Below, in pieces: positions 44,908-53,804 of a DNA stretch of 64,000 nt. The notes under the pieces were generated by a model that saw only the letters and a list, made by a program, of their open reading frames with translations, was not told where the DNA came from and searched no databases. A program made the position numbers and the translations under genes. Source of the stretch: Arcticibacter svalbardensis MN12-7 (GTDB lineage: Bacteria > Bacteroidota > Bacteroidia > Sphingobacteriales > Sphingobacteriaceae); contig NZ_AQPN01000077.1 in the NCBI RefSeq assembly GCF_000403135.1, positions 16,797 to 80,796 of the forward strand. The letters run 5' to 3'. Position 1 is the stretch's first letter. The number at the start of each line of letters is the position of its first letter.

Positions 44908-47900
44908 ATGTTTAAAAAATTTTCCTTCCAAAACCAGGTTCTCGCTGGTTTCATGTTAACTTTTCTCATTGTTTTTACAGTTGGTATTGTTTCTTTCTTT
45001 AGCATTAAAGATCAAGTGAAAGATGCCAGTTGGGTAGATCATACTAAACAAATTGTATTGTTGAACAATGAAATTGAGTCGCATCTGACCACTGCAGAGG
45101 CTGACCAGCGTGGGTATATGATCACAGGCTTCAAATATTATCTGGATGATTATAAAAAGGAACTCGTGCTGATTAATCCAGCTTTTTTAAAGCTGAGAGC
45201 TCTTGTCATTGATAATGAAAAGCAAAACATAAATATTGATTCATTAAATTATTATGCCACTTTAAAAGTGGAGGTGATGGATAATCTTATTCAGGGATAT
45301 GTTGATGGTAAGGATTTTAAGGATCCCTTCATGCTGCTGATGTTCAGGAAAGCGATTCAATATCGGGGTCATATCAAAGTATATAGTAAGCGTATTTCTG
45401 ATTTAGAACATAAACTGCTGTCTGTCCGGGAGGGAATAAGTAATTTTAGTACTAATCGAACTATTGCTATCATCATTGGAGGCTGTTTTCTTATTTCTTG
45501 CCTTTTGCTGGTGCTCTTTATTTATATCAAACGAACGTTCAGAAGACAGAAAGTTACAGAGGGGCGTATTAAGGAAGCGAACGTTCAGCTAAATGAGCTC
45601 GCTCAAGAAAATGAGAAGAAAAATTGGTTCCTGACAGGGGCTAAAAGAATTGATGTTGTGATGCGGGGAGAGCAAAATTTAGAGGAGCTGTCGGGAAACA
45701 TAATCGGATCATTAGCCGAATATGTGGAAGCACAGATTGGTGCCTTTTACCTTTTTGAAGGTAAGATGTTAAAAATTGCTGGTATTTATGCTTATCCTGA
45801 TGAAGAAAGTACGCAAAGAGTATTTGGCCCTGGAGAGGGTTTGGTTGGTCAGGTAGCGGTTAATAAAAAGCAAATTTTGATTCAGGATATTCCTGATTAC
45901 TATATTAAGCTGAGCTCCGGATTTGGTGATATAAAATTGAACTCACTTTTAGTTCAGCCTGTGTTTTTTGAAGAGAAATTAATTGGCGTAATTGAATTAG
46001 GGTTTGTTAAAGAAATAACTGATCTGAAACTTGAATTCATTACAGAGAAGATAGATGGGGTTGGCGCCTCTTTGAATTCGGCAGACGTAAGGGCTAAACT
46101 TGAAAAGCTGGTGAATCAGACTCAGCAACAAGCAGAAACTTTAGAGGCTCAGCATGAAGAACTGACCGTAACGAATGAAGTGCTGAAGCAGAAGACGCAT
46201 CAGTTGCAGGCCTCAGAAGAAGAGTTAACGGTTCAACAAGAGGAATTACGGCAATCGAATTCAGAACTGGAAGAAAAAGCAGAAATGCTGGAAGAGCGTA
46301 ATTTTGCTGTTGAGCAAGCGCGTGAGGCCATAGGTGTTAAGGCCAGGGAACTGGAGCAGTCCAGCAAATATAAATCAGAATTTCTGGCTAATATGAGCCA
46401 TGAACTCCGTACTCCTTTAAATAGTATCCTTATCCTGGCTAAAATTCTTAAAGATGATAAGTTTAAAACCCTGAATGCGGATCAGATTAAATATGCGGGG
46501 GTGATTCATAATGCAGGGAGTGATTTGCTTAATCTGATCAATGATATTCTGGATTTATCTAAAATTGAATCCGGAAAGATGGATATTGAACTGGAAGATG
46601 TTGATTTGAGGGAGCTTAGTTCAAATATGCAGCACTTGTTTGACGAAGTTGCAAGGAATAAAAAAATCGATTTTAACTGCCAGATTGAAAAAGGAACACC
46701 TATAAGTGTTCATTCGGACAAACAGCGGATGGAGCAGATTTTGAAGAACCTGTTATCTAACGCTTTCAAATTTACATCAGAAAAAGGAAATGTAACGGTC
46801 ACTATTGGATTGGTTGAAAAAGGAGTGGTGTTTCTAAAAGAGCAATTAAAAGATCTTAAGGAAGATGTTTTGGCGATCCGCGTTAAGGATTCAGGAATTG
46901 GAATTAGCAAGGATAAACAACAACTGATTTTTGAAGCATTTCAGCAAGCAGATGGTTCTACGAGTAGAAAATACGGTGGTACAGGTTTAGGATTGTCTAT
47001 TTGCCGGGAATTATGTAATCTTCTGGGTGGAGAAATTCAGATTGAAAGTGAGTATAATCTAGGAAGTTCCTTTACGCTTTATTTGCCAACAGAAAAAGTC
47101 TCCAAAGTAGAGCTTACATCCTCTTTAGAAGTAATAACAGGGAATGATCCGGTTTATAATTCTTCTTCAACAATGGAAAAGAAAAATTTCATAGATGACC
47201 ATATGTATACTTTGCTCATTATTGAAGACGATGTGGTTTTTGCTGATATTTTAAAGGAATATGCAATTGAGAGAGGATTTAGTCCTATTCTGGCCTTTCA
47301 GGGGGATACAGGATTGCAAATGGCGCTTGAGCATAAACCGGATGCCATTGTTCTGGATATCATGCTTCCGGTTTTAGATGGCTGGGCTGTTCTTAAAAAA
47401 TTAAAGGCTGATCCCTTAACGCGTGACATTCCGGTACATTTAATGTCGGCTCGTGATGAAACGAATTCAAAAGCAAAGAAGGAGGGGGCCATTGGTTTCC
47501 TTAAAAAACCGGTTGAAAAGGACGAGCTTGATCATGCCTTTAATATCCTGATAGATAATAGCGGGAATGAAAAAATAAAAAGAGTGCTCTTGATAGAGGA
47601 TAATGAAATCCAAAGTGATGCGCTTGTTGCTCAATTCAAAGCGAAAAATATAAAAGTGAAACAAGCTTTTAATGGAAAAGAAGCGCTGGCTATTTTAGAA
47701 GAGGATAGTGACTTTTACTGTCTTATTCTGGATATGAAGCTTCCTGATATTTCAGGTGTTGATCTTTTAGAAAGAATTAAGTCGGATCAACGTCTGTTGG
47801 ATATTCCTGTTGTGATCAATACGGCGATGGAAATGGATAAAGATATCCTGGCAGAAGTAATTAAGCATACGAATGCGATGGTGCTTAAGAGTAATAAATC

Positions 47901-48393
47901 CAATGACAGGTTGCTTGATGAAGTGAATCTTTTTATGAATAAGGTTAAATCGGGAAGTAACAGTGTAAAAATAGCTTCATCGGGGAATCCGGTTAAAAAT
48001 AATTCCACGTTGGAAAAGGCGATGCAAAATAAGACGGTGTTGCTTGTGGATGATGACATGCGAAATATTTATGCACTGTCGTCAGCCTTACATGAGTATG
48101 AGGTGAAGGTGGAGATTGCCAATAACGGAATAGAGGCATTAAAGAAGCTGGATGAATTTCCTGAACTGAATATTGTGCTGATGGATATCATGATGCCTGA
48201 AATGGATGGTTATGAAGCTATGCGTGAGATTAGAAAACAAAAGCGGTTCAGTAAACTGCCTATTATTGCTTTAACGGCTAAAGCGATGAAGAATGACAGG
48301 GAGAAATGTCTGGAAGCAGGGGCTAACGATTATATATCGAAGCCGGTTGACATGGATAAATTGCTGTCCATGATGCGGGTTTGGTTAAGCTAA
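44908..48393 (+). CDS. CHASE3-GAF hybrid sensor histidine kinase with three receivers
   Basis: An 1161-residue sensor. A first helix (about residues 8-29), a CHASE3-type extracytoplasmic helical domain (about 38-180, with TAEADQRGYMITG), and a second helix near 190-210. A GAF domain spans about 250-390 (FYLFEGKMLKIAGIYA), then a long coiled coil rich in Glu and Gln to about 485. The kinase core follows with FLANMSHELRTPLN (phospho-His near 497), HATPase (NLLSNAFKFTSEKG, GTGLGLSIC), then three receivers near 765, 888 and 1038. The third is canonical (DIMMPEMDG, ISKPVD); the second lacks the usual K-P ending (MVLKSNKS). Its stop overlaps cheR by TAATG. Confidence 0.92.
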   Translation: MFKKFSFQNQVLAGFMLTFLIVFTVGIVSFFSIKDQVKDASWVDHTKQIVLLNNEIESHLTTAEADQRGYMITGFKYYLDDYKKELVLINPAFLKLRALVIDNEKQNINIDSLNYYATLKVEVMDNLIQGYVDGKDFKDPFMLLMFRKAIQYRGHIKVYSKRISDLEHKLLSVREGISNFSTNRTIAIIIGGCFLISCLLLVLFIYIKRTFRRQKVTEGRIKEANVQLNELAQENEKKNWFLTGAKRIDVVMRGEQNLEELSGNIIGSLAEYVEAQIGAFYLFEGKMLKIAGIYAYPDEESTQRVFGPGEGLVGQVAVNKKQILIQDIPDYYIKLSSGFGDIKLNSLLVQPVFFEEKLIGVIELGFVKEITDLKLEFITEKIDGVGASLNSADVRAKLEKLVNQTQQQAETLEAQHEELTVTNEVLKQKTHQLQASEEELTVQQEELRQSNSELEEKAEMLEERNFAVEQAREAIGVKARELEQSSKYKSEFLANMSHELRTPLNSILILAKILKDDKFKTLNADQIKYAGVIHNAGSDLLNLINDILDLSKIESGKMDIELEDVDLRELSSNMQHLFDEVARNKKIDFNCQIEKGTPISVHSDKQRMEQILKNLLSNAFKFTSEKGNVTVTIGLVEKGVVFLKEQLKDLKEDVLAIRVKDSGIGISKDKQQLIFEAFQQADGSTSRKYGGTGLGLSICRELCNLLGGEIQIESEYNLGSSFTLYLPTEKVSKVELTSSLEVITGNDPVYNSSSTMEKKNFIDDHMYTLLIIEDDVVFADILKEYAIERGFSPILAFQGDTGLQMALEHKPDAIVLDIMLPVLDGWAVLKKLKADPLTRDIPVHLMSARDETNSKAKKEGAIGFLKKPVEKDELDHAFNILIDNSGNEKIKRVLLIEDNEIQSDALVAQFKAKNIKVKQAFNGKEALAILEEDSDFYCLILDMKLPDISGVDLLERIKSDQRLLDIPVVINTAMEMDKDILAEVIKHTNAMVLKSNKSNDRLLDEVNLFMNKVKSGSNSVKIASSGNPVKNNSTLEKAMQNKTVLLVDDDMRNIYALSSALHEYEVKVEIANNGIEALKKLDEFPELNIVLMDIMMPEMDGYEAMREIRKQKRFSKLPIIALTAKAMKNDREKCLEAGANDYISKPVDMDKLLSMMRVWLS

Positions 48394-49225
48394 TGATGAC
48401 AAAAGATTTAACTGAGCAGATTTCCTATCAGGAATTGGAAGAATTGATTCAATGGGTAAATCAGATCCATGGTTTTGATTTCAGGGGATATTCGCGAGCA
48501 TCATTGAAGAGAAGGGTGACTAGAATGTTGCATTTCCATCACTTGTCTTTATTTGATTTAAAGGCATTACTGGTAAATGATCATGATTTCTTTGAAGAAT
48601 TTATAGTTCAAATTACCGTTAATGTTACGGAGATGTTTAGGGACCCTTTTTTTTATAAAACTTTAAGGGAAAAAGTTGTTCCTTATCTGTCTTCTTATCA
48701 AAGGGTTAAAGTGTGGAATGCGGGATGTTCCACGGGAGAAGAGCTTTATTCCTTTGCTATATTATTAAAGCTGGAGGGGTTTTTAGATAGGTCTTTTTTG
48801 TATGGTACCGATATTAATCCGCAGGTTTTAGAGCAGGCAAAAAGAGCAATATATGATCTTTCCAACATGAAAGGTTATTCGAGAAATTACCATAGTGCTG
48901 GTTTCCCAGGTTCATTGGCCGACTTTTATGTTGCTCAGTATGATGCTGCAGCTATTTCTAATGAGCTAAAAAAAATACGCTGTTTTCAGTGCATAATTTA
49001 GTTTCAGATGCGGTATTTAATGAGTTTCAGGTTGTTTCCTGTAGAAATGTACTGATTTATTTTAATTTGGAGTTGCAAGCACGGGTGATTCAATTGTTTT
49101 ACGATAGTTTATGCCCTTTTGGATTTCTTTGTCTAGGGTCGAAGGAAACGTTGCAAGGCGCGGAGGTCAGGGAAAGGTTCAGGGTGATTGACAAAACAGG
49201 AAATATATATCAAAAAATTGAGTAG
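48393..49225 (+). pseudogene. CheR-type protein methyltransferase split by a frameshift at an A8 tract
   Basis: S-adenosylmethionine-dependent glutamate methyltransferase family. The first part (48393-49001) has the CheR N-terminal helical domain and the SAM site VWNAGCSTGEELYSFAIL; the second (from about 48976 to 49225) has HNLVSDAVFNEFQVVSCRNVLIYFN, also family-typical. They meet at a run of eight A (48968-48975): in frame GAG CTA AAA AAA ATA, but one more A, or a -1 shift on the heptamer A AAA AAA, gives E-L-K-K-N-T-L-F-S-V-H-N, which restores the normal protein. The cause may be transcriptional slippage, programmed frameshift, mutation or a homopolymer read error. The start at 48393 is coupled to the kinase stop. 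Confidence 0.82.
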
Positions 49226-49826
49226 CTGGGGAGAGAATGAGATCAGAAAAGCAAGAGAGGCAAAAGTTTTGCTTCTGGGAGGTTCTGCAGGGGGCTTTAA
49301 CCTGGTATTTGAACTAGTTAGAAAGTTGCCTTTGCATTTTCCTTTACCTGTTGTTGTTGTGATTCACAGAAGTAGAAATTACCCTTCTTTTATAGAAGAG
49401 ATATTGGATAGAAAGTCAGAGTTGAAAGTGGTTCTGGCAGTAAATAAAGAAAAGATTTCGAAAGGAAAGGTTTATTTTGCGCCATCCGATTATCATTTAT
49501 TATTGGAACCGGATGGTTCATTTACGTTGGATTATTCAGAACCGGTATTGCATTCTAGACCATCCATAGACGTTACATTTCAAAGCGTTGCAGATGTATA
49601 TCAGGATAAGATTGTAGCGATTTTATTTTCGGGCGCGAGTGAAGACGGCTCGTATGGGCTCTGCTATATCAAAGAAAAAAAAGGATTGGTTATAATTCAG
49701 GATCCTAAGATTGCAGAAGTGAAAACAATGCCTCAGGCAGCGTTATCCAAATGCAAAGATGCCTTAGTGTTGACTAATGAAGGTATCTTTGCTTTTATTG
49801 ACAGTATAAGTGAGAAATTATTTTAA
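49188..49826 (+). CDS. CheB methylesterase domain protein (no receiver)
   Basis: A 212-residue protein equal to the catalytic domain of CheB: Ser in LLGGSAGGFNLV, His in VVVIHRSRNYPS, and Asp in LFSGASEDGSYGL (usually TGMGxDG). There is no N-terminal receiver, so activity is not controlled as in classical CheB. No in-frame ATG exists; the start is TTG 49188 (with an AGGGTGA just before it) or TTG 49218, overlapping the end of cheR by 38 or 8 bases. It follows CheR in the kinase gene set and probably acts with it in a non-chemotactic signalling circuit. Confidence 0.88.
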   Translation: MTKQEIYIKKLSSWGENEIRKAREAKVLLLGGSAGGFNLVFELVRKLPLHFPLPVVVVIHRSRNYPSFIEEILDRKSELKVVLAVNKEKISKGKVYFAPSDYHLLLEPDGSFTLDYSEPVLHSRPSIDVTFQSVADVYQDKIVAILFSGASEDGSYGLCYIKEKKGLVIIQDPKIAEVKTMPQAALSKCKDALVLTNEGIFAFIDSISEKLF

Positions 49827-49832
49827 GGTAAA

Positions 49833-51434
49833 ATGGAAGTGCTTAAGATTTTAATCGTTGATGATAAACCGGAGAATATTGTGGCTCTGGAGGCCCTTTT
49901 GGATCGTGAGGATATTGAATTAGTGACAACAACCTCGCCGAATGAGGCTTTGAGGTTATGTTGGGAGCAGGATATTTCCATTGCTCTTGTAGATGTTCAA
50001 ATGCCTCAAATGGATGGTTTTGAGCTTGTAGAGATCTTAAAAGGTAATCCCAGGACGCGTGAAATACTGGTTATTTTCGTTACTGCTATTTCAACAGAGA
50101 CGAAGTATGCAGTAAAAGGTTACTCAACGGGAGCTATGGATTATCTGTATAAGCCCCTCGATCCATATGTGACATCGGCAAAAGTGGATTCATTTATTCA
50201 ATTGGCACGTTCTCAGCGCGAGGTTAAAAGAAAGAATGCAGAGTTGCTTCAGTATCAAAAGGAGTTAATTATAGCTAAAGAGCAGGCGGAACAGGGTAAG
50301 CGGATCAAGGAGAATTTTTTGGCTAGTATGAGTCACGAAATAAGAACTCCTGTAAATGGTATTCAAGGGTTAATTCATTTACTGCAGTATACGAATCTGG
50401 ATGAAGAGCAGATAAAATTGATGGATCTTCTTAAAATATCCTCAGGTGCTTTGTTAGGCATCATCAATGATATTTTAGATATATCAAAAATTGAAGCAGG
50501 TAAATTTAAGATTGTTCGCGCAGAGAGTAATATCATTAACCAGGCTCATGCAATAGTCGACTTACTCCAGTATAAAGCGGTTGAAAAGGGGATCGAATTA
50601 CAAGTTAATATTGAAAAAGAAGTGCCTGCAATGATTATTGTCGATTCGTTGCGGATCAATCAGATTTTAATGAACCTGATTGGTAACGCTGTTAAATTCA
50701 CGGACAAGGGAGTGGTTACGCTCTTTGTTAAACTGATAGCAACTAAGGGGAATCAGGCTCAGATTCGATTTGTGGTACAGGATACCGGTATCGGAATTAA
50801 AAGCGATAAACTGGATTCCATATTTGATAACTTTGAACAGGCGGATGATAATACACAGCAGCTTTACGGTGGCACTGGTTTGGGTTTATCGATTGCAAAG
50901 AGACTGGCTGAATTAAAGGGAGGGGAAATTACTGTTTTTTCGGAGTTTGGTAAGGGTGCGAGTTTTGCATTTACAAATTGGTATCAGGTTGTTTCTGATC
51001 CGGAAATTAAGGCTTCTGTAGATCTTTCTGAGTTGCCTTTTTTGGAGGGTCTGGAGGTATTGGTTGCAGAGGATAACCTGGTAAATCAGTTTATGATCAA
51101 GAAGGTCTTAGAACGATGGAAAATAGAAGTGGAAATGGTTGAGAATGGGAAGTTGGTATTGGAACGATTAAAAACGAAGACATACGATCTGCTCCTGATA
51201 GATTCAAACATGCCTATAATGGGAGGGTTTGAGGCCATTCGTAAAATTCGGGCAGATGAAAGTGCATCTATCAACACTATTCCTATTATTTCATTATCGG
51301 CTGCTGTTCTTGATGAAGAACAACAACGAGCTATTGATGCAGGAGCGAATGATATTATCACTAAACCATTTGACCTTAGTGTCTTACATCATAAGATTAA
51401 GAAGTGGACCAGTAAGGTGTTAAAAAAAGATTAA
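49833..51434 (+). CDS. Response regulator-histidine kinase hybrid (REC-HisKA-HATPase-REC)
   Basis: A 533-residue soluble hybrid: receiver 1 (LIVDDKPENIVALE, acceptor Asp in ALVDVQMPQMDGF, Lys in YLYKPLDPY) to about residue 125, a short coiled coil, HisKA with FLASMSHEIRTPVNG (phospho-His near 168), HATPase with NLIGNAVKFTDKG and GTGLGLSIA, and receiver 2 (VLVAEDNLVNQFM, Asp in LLLIDSNMPIMGG, ITKPFD). With no membrane helix it must receive phosphoryl or signal from other proteins, most likely the CHASE3-GAF kinase of the same gene set, 1.4 kb upstream. The gene begins 6 bases after cheB. Confidence 0.93.
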   Translation: MEVLKILIVDDKPENIVALEALLDREDIELVTTTSPNEALRLCWEQDISIALVDVQMPQMDGFELVEILKGNPRTREILVIFVTAISTETKYAVKGYSTGAMDYLYKPLDPYVTSAKVDSFIQLARSQREVKRKNAELLQYQKELIIAKEQAEQGKRIKENFLASMSHEIRTPVNGIQGLIHLLQYTNLDEEQIKLMDLLKISSGALLGIINDILDISKIEAGKFKIVRAESNIINQAHAIVDLLQYKAVEKGIELQVNIEKEVPAMIIVDSLRINQILMNLIGNAVKFTDKGVVTLFVKLIATKGNQAQIRFVVQDTGIGIKSDKLDSIFDNFEQADDNTQQLYGGTGLGLSIAKRLAELKGGEITVFSEFGKGASFAFTNWYQVVSDPEIKASVDLSELPFLEGLEVLVAEDNLVNQFMIKKVLERWKIEVEMVENGKLVLERLKTKTYDLLLIDSNMPIMGGFEAIRKIRADESASINTIPIISLSAAVLDEEQQRAIDAGANDIITKPFDLSVLHHKIKKWTSKVLKKD

Positions 51435-51509
51435 ATTTATTTTAAATAGTACTTGTTTTTATTGAAAATAAAAGCTAGTTTTGCATTCCAAATTTATAAC
51501 AATCCTAAT

Positions 51510-51591
51510 GCGGAAGTGGCGTAATTGGTAGCCGCACCAGACTTAGGATCTGGCGCTGTAAGGCGTGGGGGTTCGAGTCCCTTCTTCCGCA
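51510..51591 (+). tRNA. tRNA-Leu (anticodon UAG)
   Basis: Acceptor arms GCGGAAG (51510-51516) and CTTCCGC (51584-51590) pair perfectly, with discriminator A at 51591. The anticodon arm is CCAGA CTTAGGA TCTGG with anticodon TAG (reads CUA and other CUN codons). A variable arm of the class II type follows, then a T arm with GGTTCGAGTCC. The 3' CCA is not encoded. It is 82 bases long, as expected for leucine tRNA. It stands alone between the kinase and the trigger factor gene. Confidence 0.97.
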
Positions 51592-51594
51592 CAT

Positions 51595-51626
51595 AATTCC
51601 CCTCGCTTACACGAGGGGAATTTTTT
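51595..51626 (+). terminator. Intrinsic terminator after tRNA-Leu
   Basis: A perfect 11-bp stem, AATTCCCCTCG (51595-51605) and CGAGGGGAATT (51612-51622), loop CTTACA, followed by T to 51626. Well placed 4 bases after the tRNA. It separates the tRNA from the trigger factor gene. Confidence 0.88.
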
Positions 51627-51654
51627 GTATAACACTAAATGTAATTATCATAAT

Positions 51655-52998
51655 ATGAATATCACAGAAGAAAAAATTGATAACTTAAATTCATTAGTTA
51701 AAATAAACATTAAACCTGAAGACTATCTTCCAAGTGTAGAGAAAGCGATCAAAGCTCAGGCAAAAAAAGCAAAACTTCCAGGATTCAGAGAAGGACTGGT
51801 GCCGGTATCTCATATCAAGAAGGTATATGGTAAAAGTATCCTTGTTGATCAGGTAAATACTCTTTTGAATGATTCGATTAAGCAATATATTACAGACAGT
51901 AAATTAAGTATATTGGGTCAGCCGTTACCGCATCCAGATACGGAAAAACATAACTGGGATTTATCAGATGAGTTCGAGTTCAAGTATGAAGTAGGATTAG
52001 CTCCTTCATTTGAATTGGATTTTTCGAAGGCTGATGCTATTCCGTACTATACGATTAAAATTGATCCTGAAACGTTAGAGTCAAGGATCAAAAATATCAG
52101 GAAGAGTTATGGCAAAATGACAAACCCTGAAGTTTCGTCAGATAATGATGTGCTTTATGCAGAGTTGACACAGCTTTCTGCAGATGGCTCTGTTTTTGAA
52201 GATGCTATACGTGCAACTACTTCGGTTCGAATTGACCTTGTCAGTGATGAAGAGGTTAAAAAGAGCCTGATCGGTTTAAAGGTAGGGGATGTGATTGAAT
52301 TTGATATTCAGAAGGCATTTAATCATGATTCTTTTCAGGTTTCCAAGATCCTAAAGATCGACGAAGTGGATGCAAAGGATCTGACCTCTAACTTTCAGTT
52401 GACTGTTAAAAATGTAAACCGTCTGGATGAGTCTGATTTGAACCAGGAGTTCTTTGATAAGGTGTTTGGTGAAGGAATTGTAACTACTGAGGAGCAGTTT
52501 CGTGAAAAGATTACCGGAGAGCTGGAATCTATGATGGTGCAGAATAGCGAAACTAGATTTCAAGGTGATCTTGCTAAATACGTTATAGCAAAATATGCCA
52601 TGCAGCTTCCTGATGAATTCCTGATGCGTTGGTTAAAAGTGACCAATAAGGATTTGTCGGATGAAGATTTGCAAAAGGGATACGATGATTTTGCGAATAA
52701 CTTAAGATGGACGCTGGTTGCAGACAAAGTTGTTAAAGAAAATAAAATAGAGATAAAATATGAAGATGTATTTGAATCTGCAAAAATAAAATTAGGCGCT
52801 CAATTAAGTATGTACAGTCCGCAAGCTGTTACAGATGAGACGTTATCAGATTATACTGTACAGTTTTTGCAGAATCAGGAAAGTGCAAGTAAATCTTTTG
52901 ACGAAGTAAAAACACAAAAAGTATTTGAATACCTGAAAAGTGTTATTACATTAGATCGCCAGGAAATTGAATACAATAAATTCTTGTTATTAGATTAA
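51655..52998 (+). CDS. tig: Trigger factor
   Basis: Ribosome-bound chaperone for nascent chains. ATG 51655 is chosen because it follows the tRNA terminator; the frame is open further upstream through the tRNA, but that is a coincidence. The ribosome-binding motif appears as LPGFREGLVPVSHIKKVYG (GF-R-x-G-x-x-P). The middle PPIase-like domain is degenerate, with little FKBP signature, and the helical C-terminal chaperone arm runs from about residue 285. The length of 447 residues is typical for Bacteroidota. clpP and clpX follow on the same strand, as in many bacteria. Confidence 0.93.
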   Translation: MNITEEKIDNLNSLVKINIKPEDYLPSVEKAIKAQAKKAKLPGFREGLVPVSHIKKVYGKSILVDQVNTLLNDSIKQYITDSKLSILGQPLPHPDTEKHNWDLSDEFEFKYEVGLAPSFELDFSKADAIPYYTIKIDPETLESRIKNIRKSYGKMTNPEVSSDNDVLYAELTQLSADGSVFEDAIRATTSVRIDLVSDEEVKKSLIGLKVGDVIEFDIQKAFNHDSFQVSKILKIDEVDAKDLTSNFQLTVKNVNRLDESDLNQEFFDKVFGEGIVTTEEQFREKITGELESMMVQNSETRFQGDLAKYVIAKYAMQLPDEFLMRWLKVTNKDLSDEDLQKGYDDFANNLRWTLVADKVVKENKIEIKYEDVFESAKIKLGAQLSMYSPQAVTDETLSDYTVQFLQNQESASKSFDEVKTQKVFEYLKSVITLDRQEIEYNKFLLLD

Positions 52999-53099
52999 GT
53001 TTTTATGGTTGTGAGAGTACTTATGCCATCAATCTTAATCAAAACTTATATTAGCATAAATACTTTTATATATAAATTCAGACCATTAACTTTAATCCA

Positions 53100-53804
53100 A
53101 TGAATATTGACAAAAATGAGTTTCGTAAATACGCGGTAAAACATCATCGCATTGGTAGTCAGCATGTAGACAGTTTCATTGGTAGGGTAGAGAAAAGTGC
53201 TCTTCCAATGTCTATGACCCCATATATTATAGAAGAGCGCCAATTAAATGTGGCACAGATGGATGTGTTTTCGCGGTTAATGATGGATCGTATCATTTTT
53301 CTGGGAGATGCCATTTATGACACAAACGCAAATATTATACAGGCTCAGCTTTTATTTTTACAATCTACTGACGCAAAAAGAGATATACAGATTTATATCA
53401 ATTCACCTGGCGGCTCGGTATATGCCGGACTAGGTATTTATGATACGATGCAGTATATCACTCCTGATGTGGCGACTATTTGTACGGGTATGGCGGCATC
53501 TATGGGTGCAGTTTTAATGTGTGCAGGTGCGGCAGGTAAACGTGCTGCTTTAGCGCATTCACGTATTATGATCCACCAACCATTAGGTGGTGTGCAGGGT
53601 CAGGCATCCGATATTGAGATCACTGCCCGTGAGATCCTGAAATTAAAGAGAGAGTTATATGAAATCATTGCCCTTCATTCGGGTCAGGATTATCAGAAAG
53701 TACATGATGCATCAGACAGGGATTATTGGATGATTGCAAGTGAAGCAAAAGAGTTCGGAATGATTGATGAAGTGCTGGGAGAAAACAAAGTAAATAATGA
53801 GTAA
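53100..53804 (+). CDS. clpP: ATP-dependent Clp protease proteolytic subunit
   Basis: Serine protease ring partner of ClpX. The catalytic Ser is in [11 protein letters not shown], His in [11 protein letters not shown] and Asp near DRDYWM; a glycine-rich handle [17 protein letters not shown] motif ([14 protein letters not shown]) is also present. The 234 residues include an N-terminal extension (residues 1-40) longer than in E. coli, probably a propeptide. The 101-base gap after tig contains no clear hairpin. The ClpX start overlaps the ClpP stop by 8 bases, so the pair is co-translated. Confidence 0.96.
   Translation: MNIDKNEFRKYAVKHHRIGSQHVDSFIGRVEKSALPMSMTPYIIEERQLNVAQMDVFSRLMMDRIIFLGDAIYDTNANIIQAQLLFLQSTDAKRDIQIYINSPGGSVYAGLGIYDTMQYITPDVATICTGMAASMGAVLMCAGAAGKRAALAHSRIMIHQPLGGVQGQASDIEITAREILKLKRELYEIIALHSGQDYQKVHDASDRDYWMIASEAKEFGMIDEVLGENKVNNE

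Noticed and set aside
51565..51654. N-terminal extension of trigger factor
   Set aside because: It would start inside tRNA-Leu and run through its terminator; ATG 51655 matches the family start.
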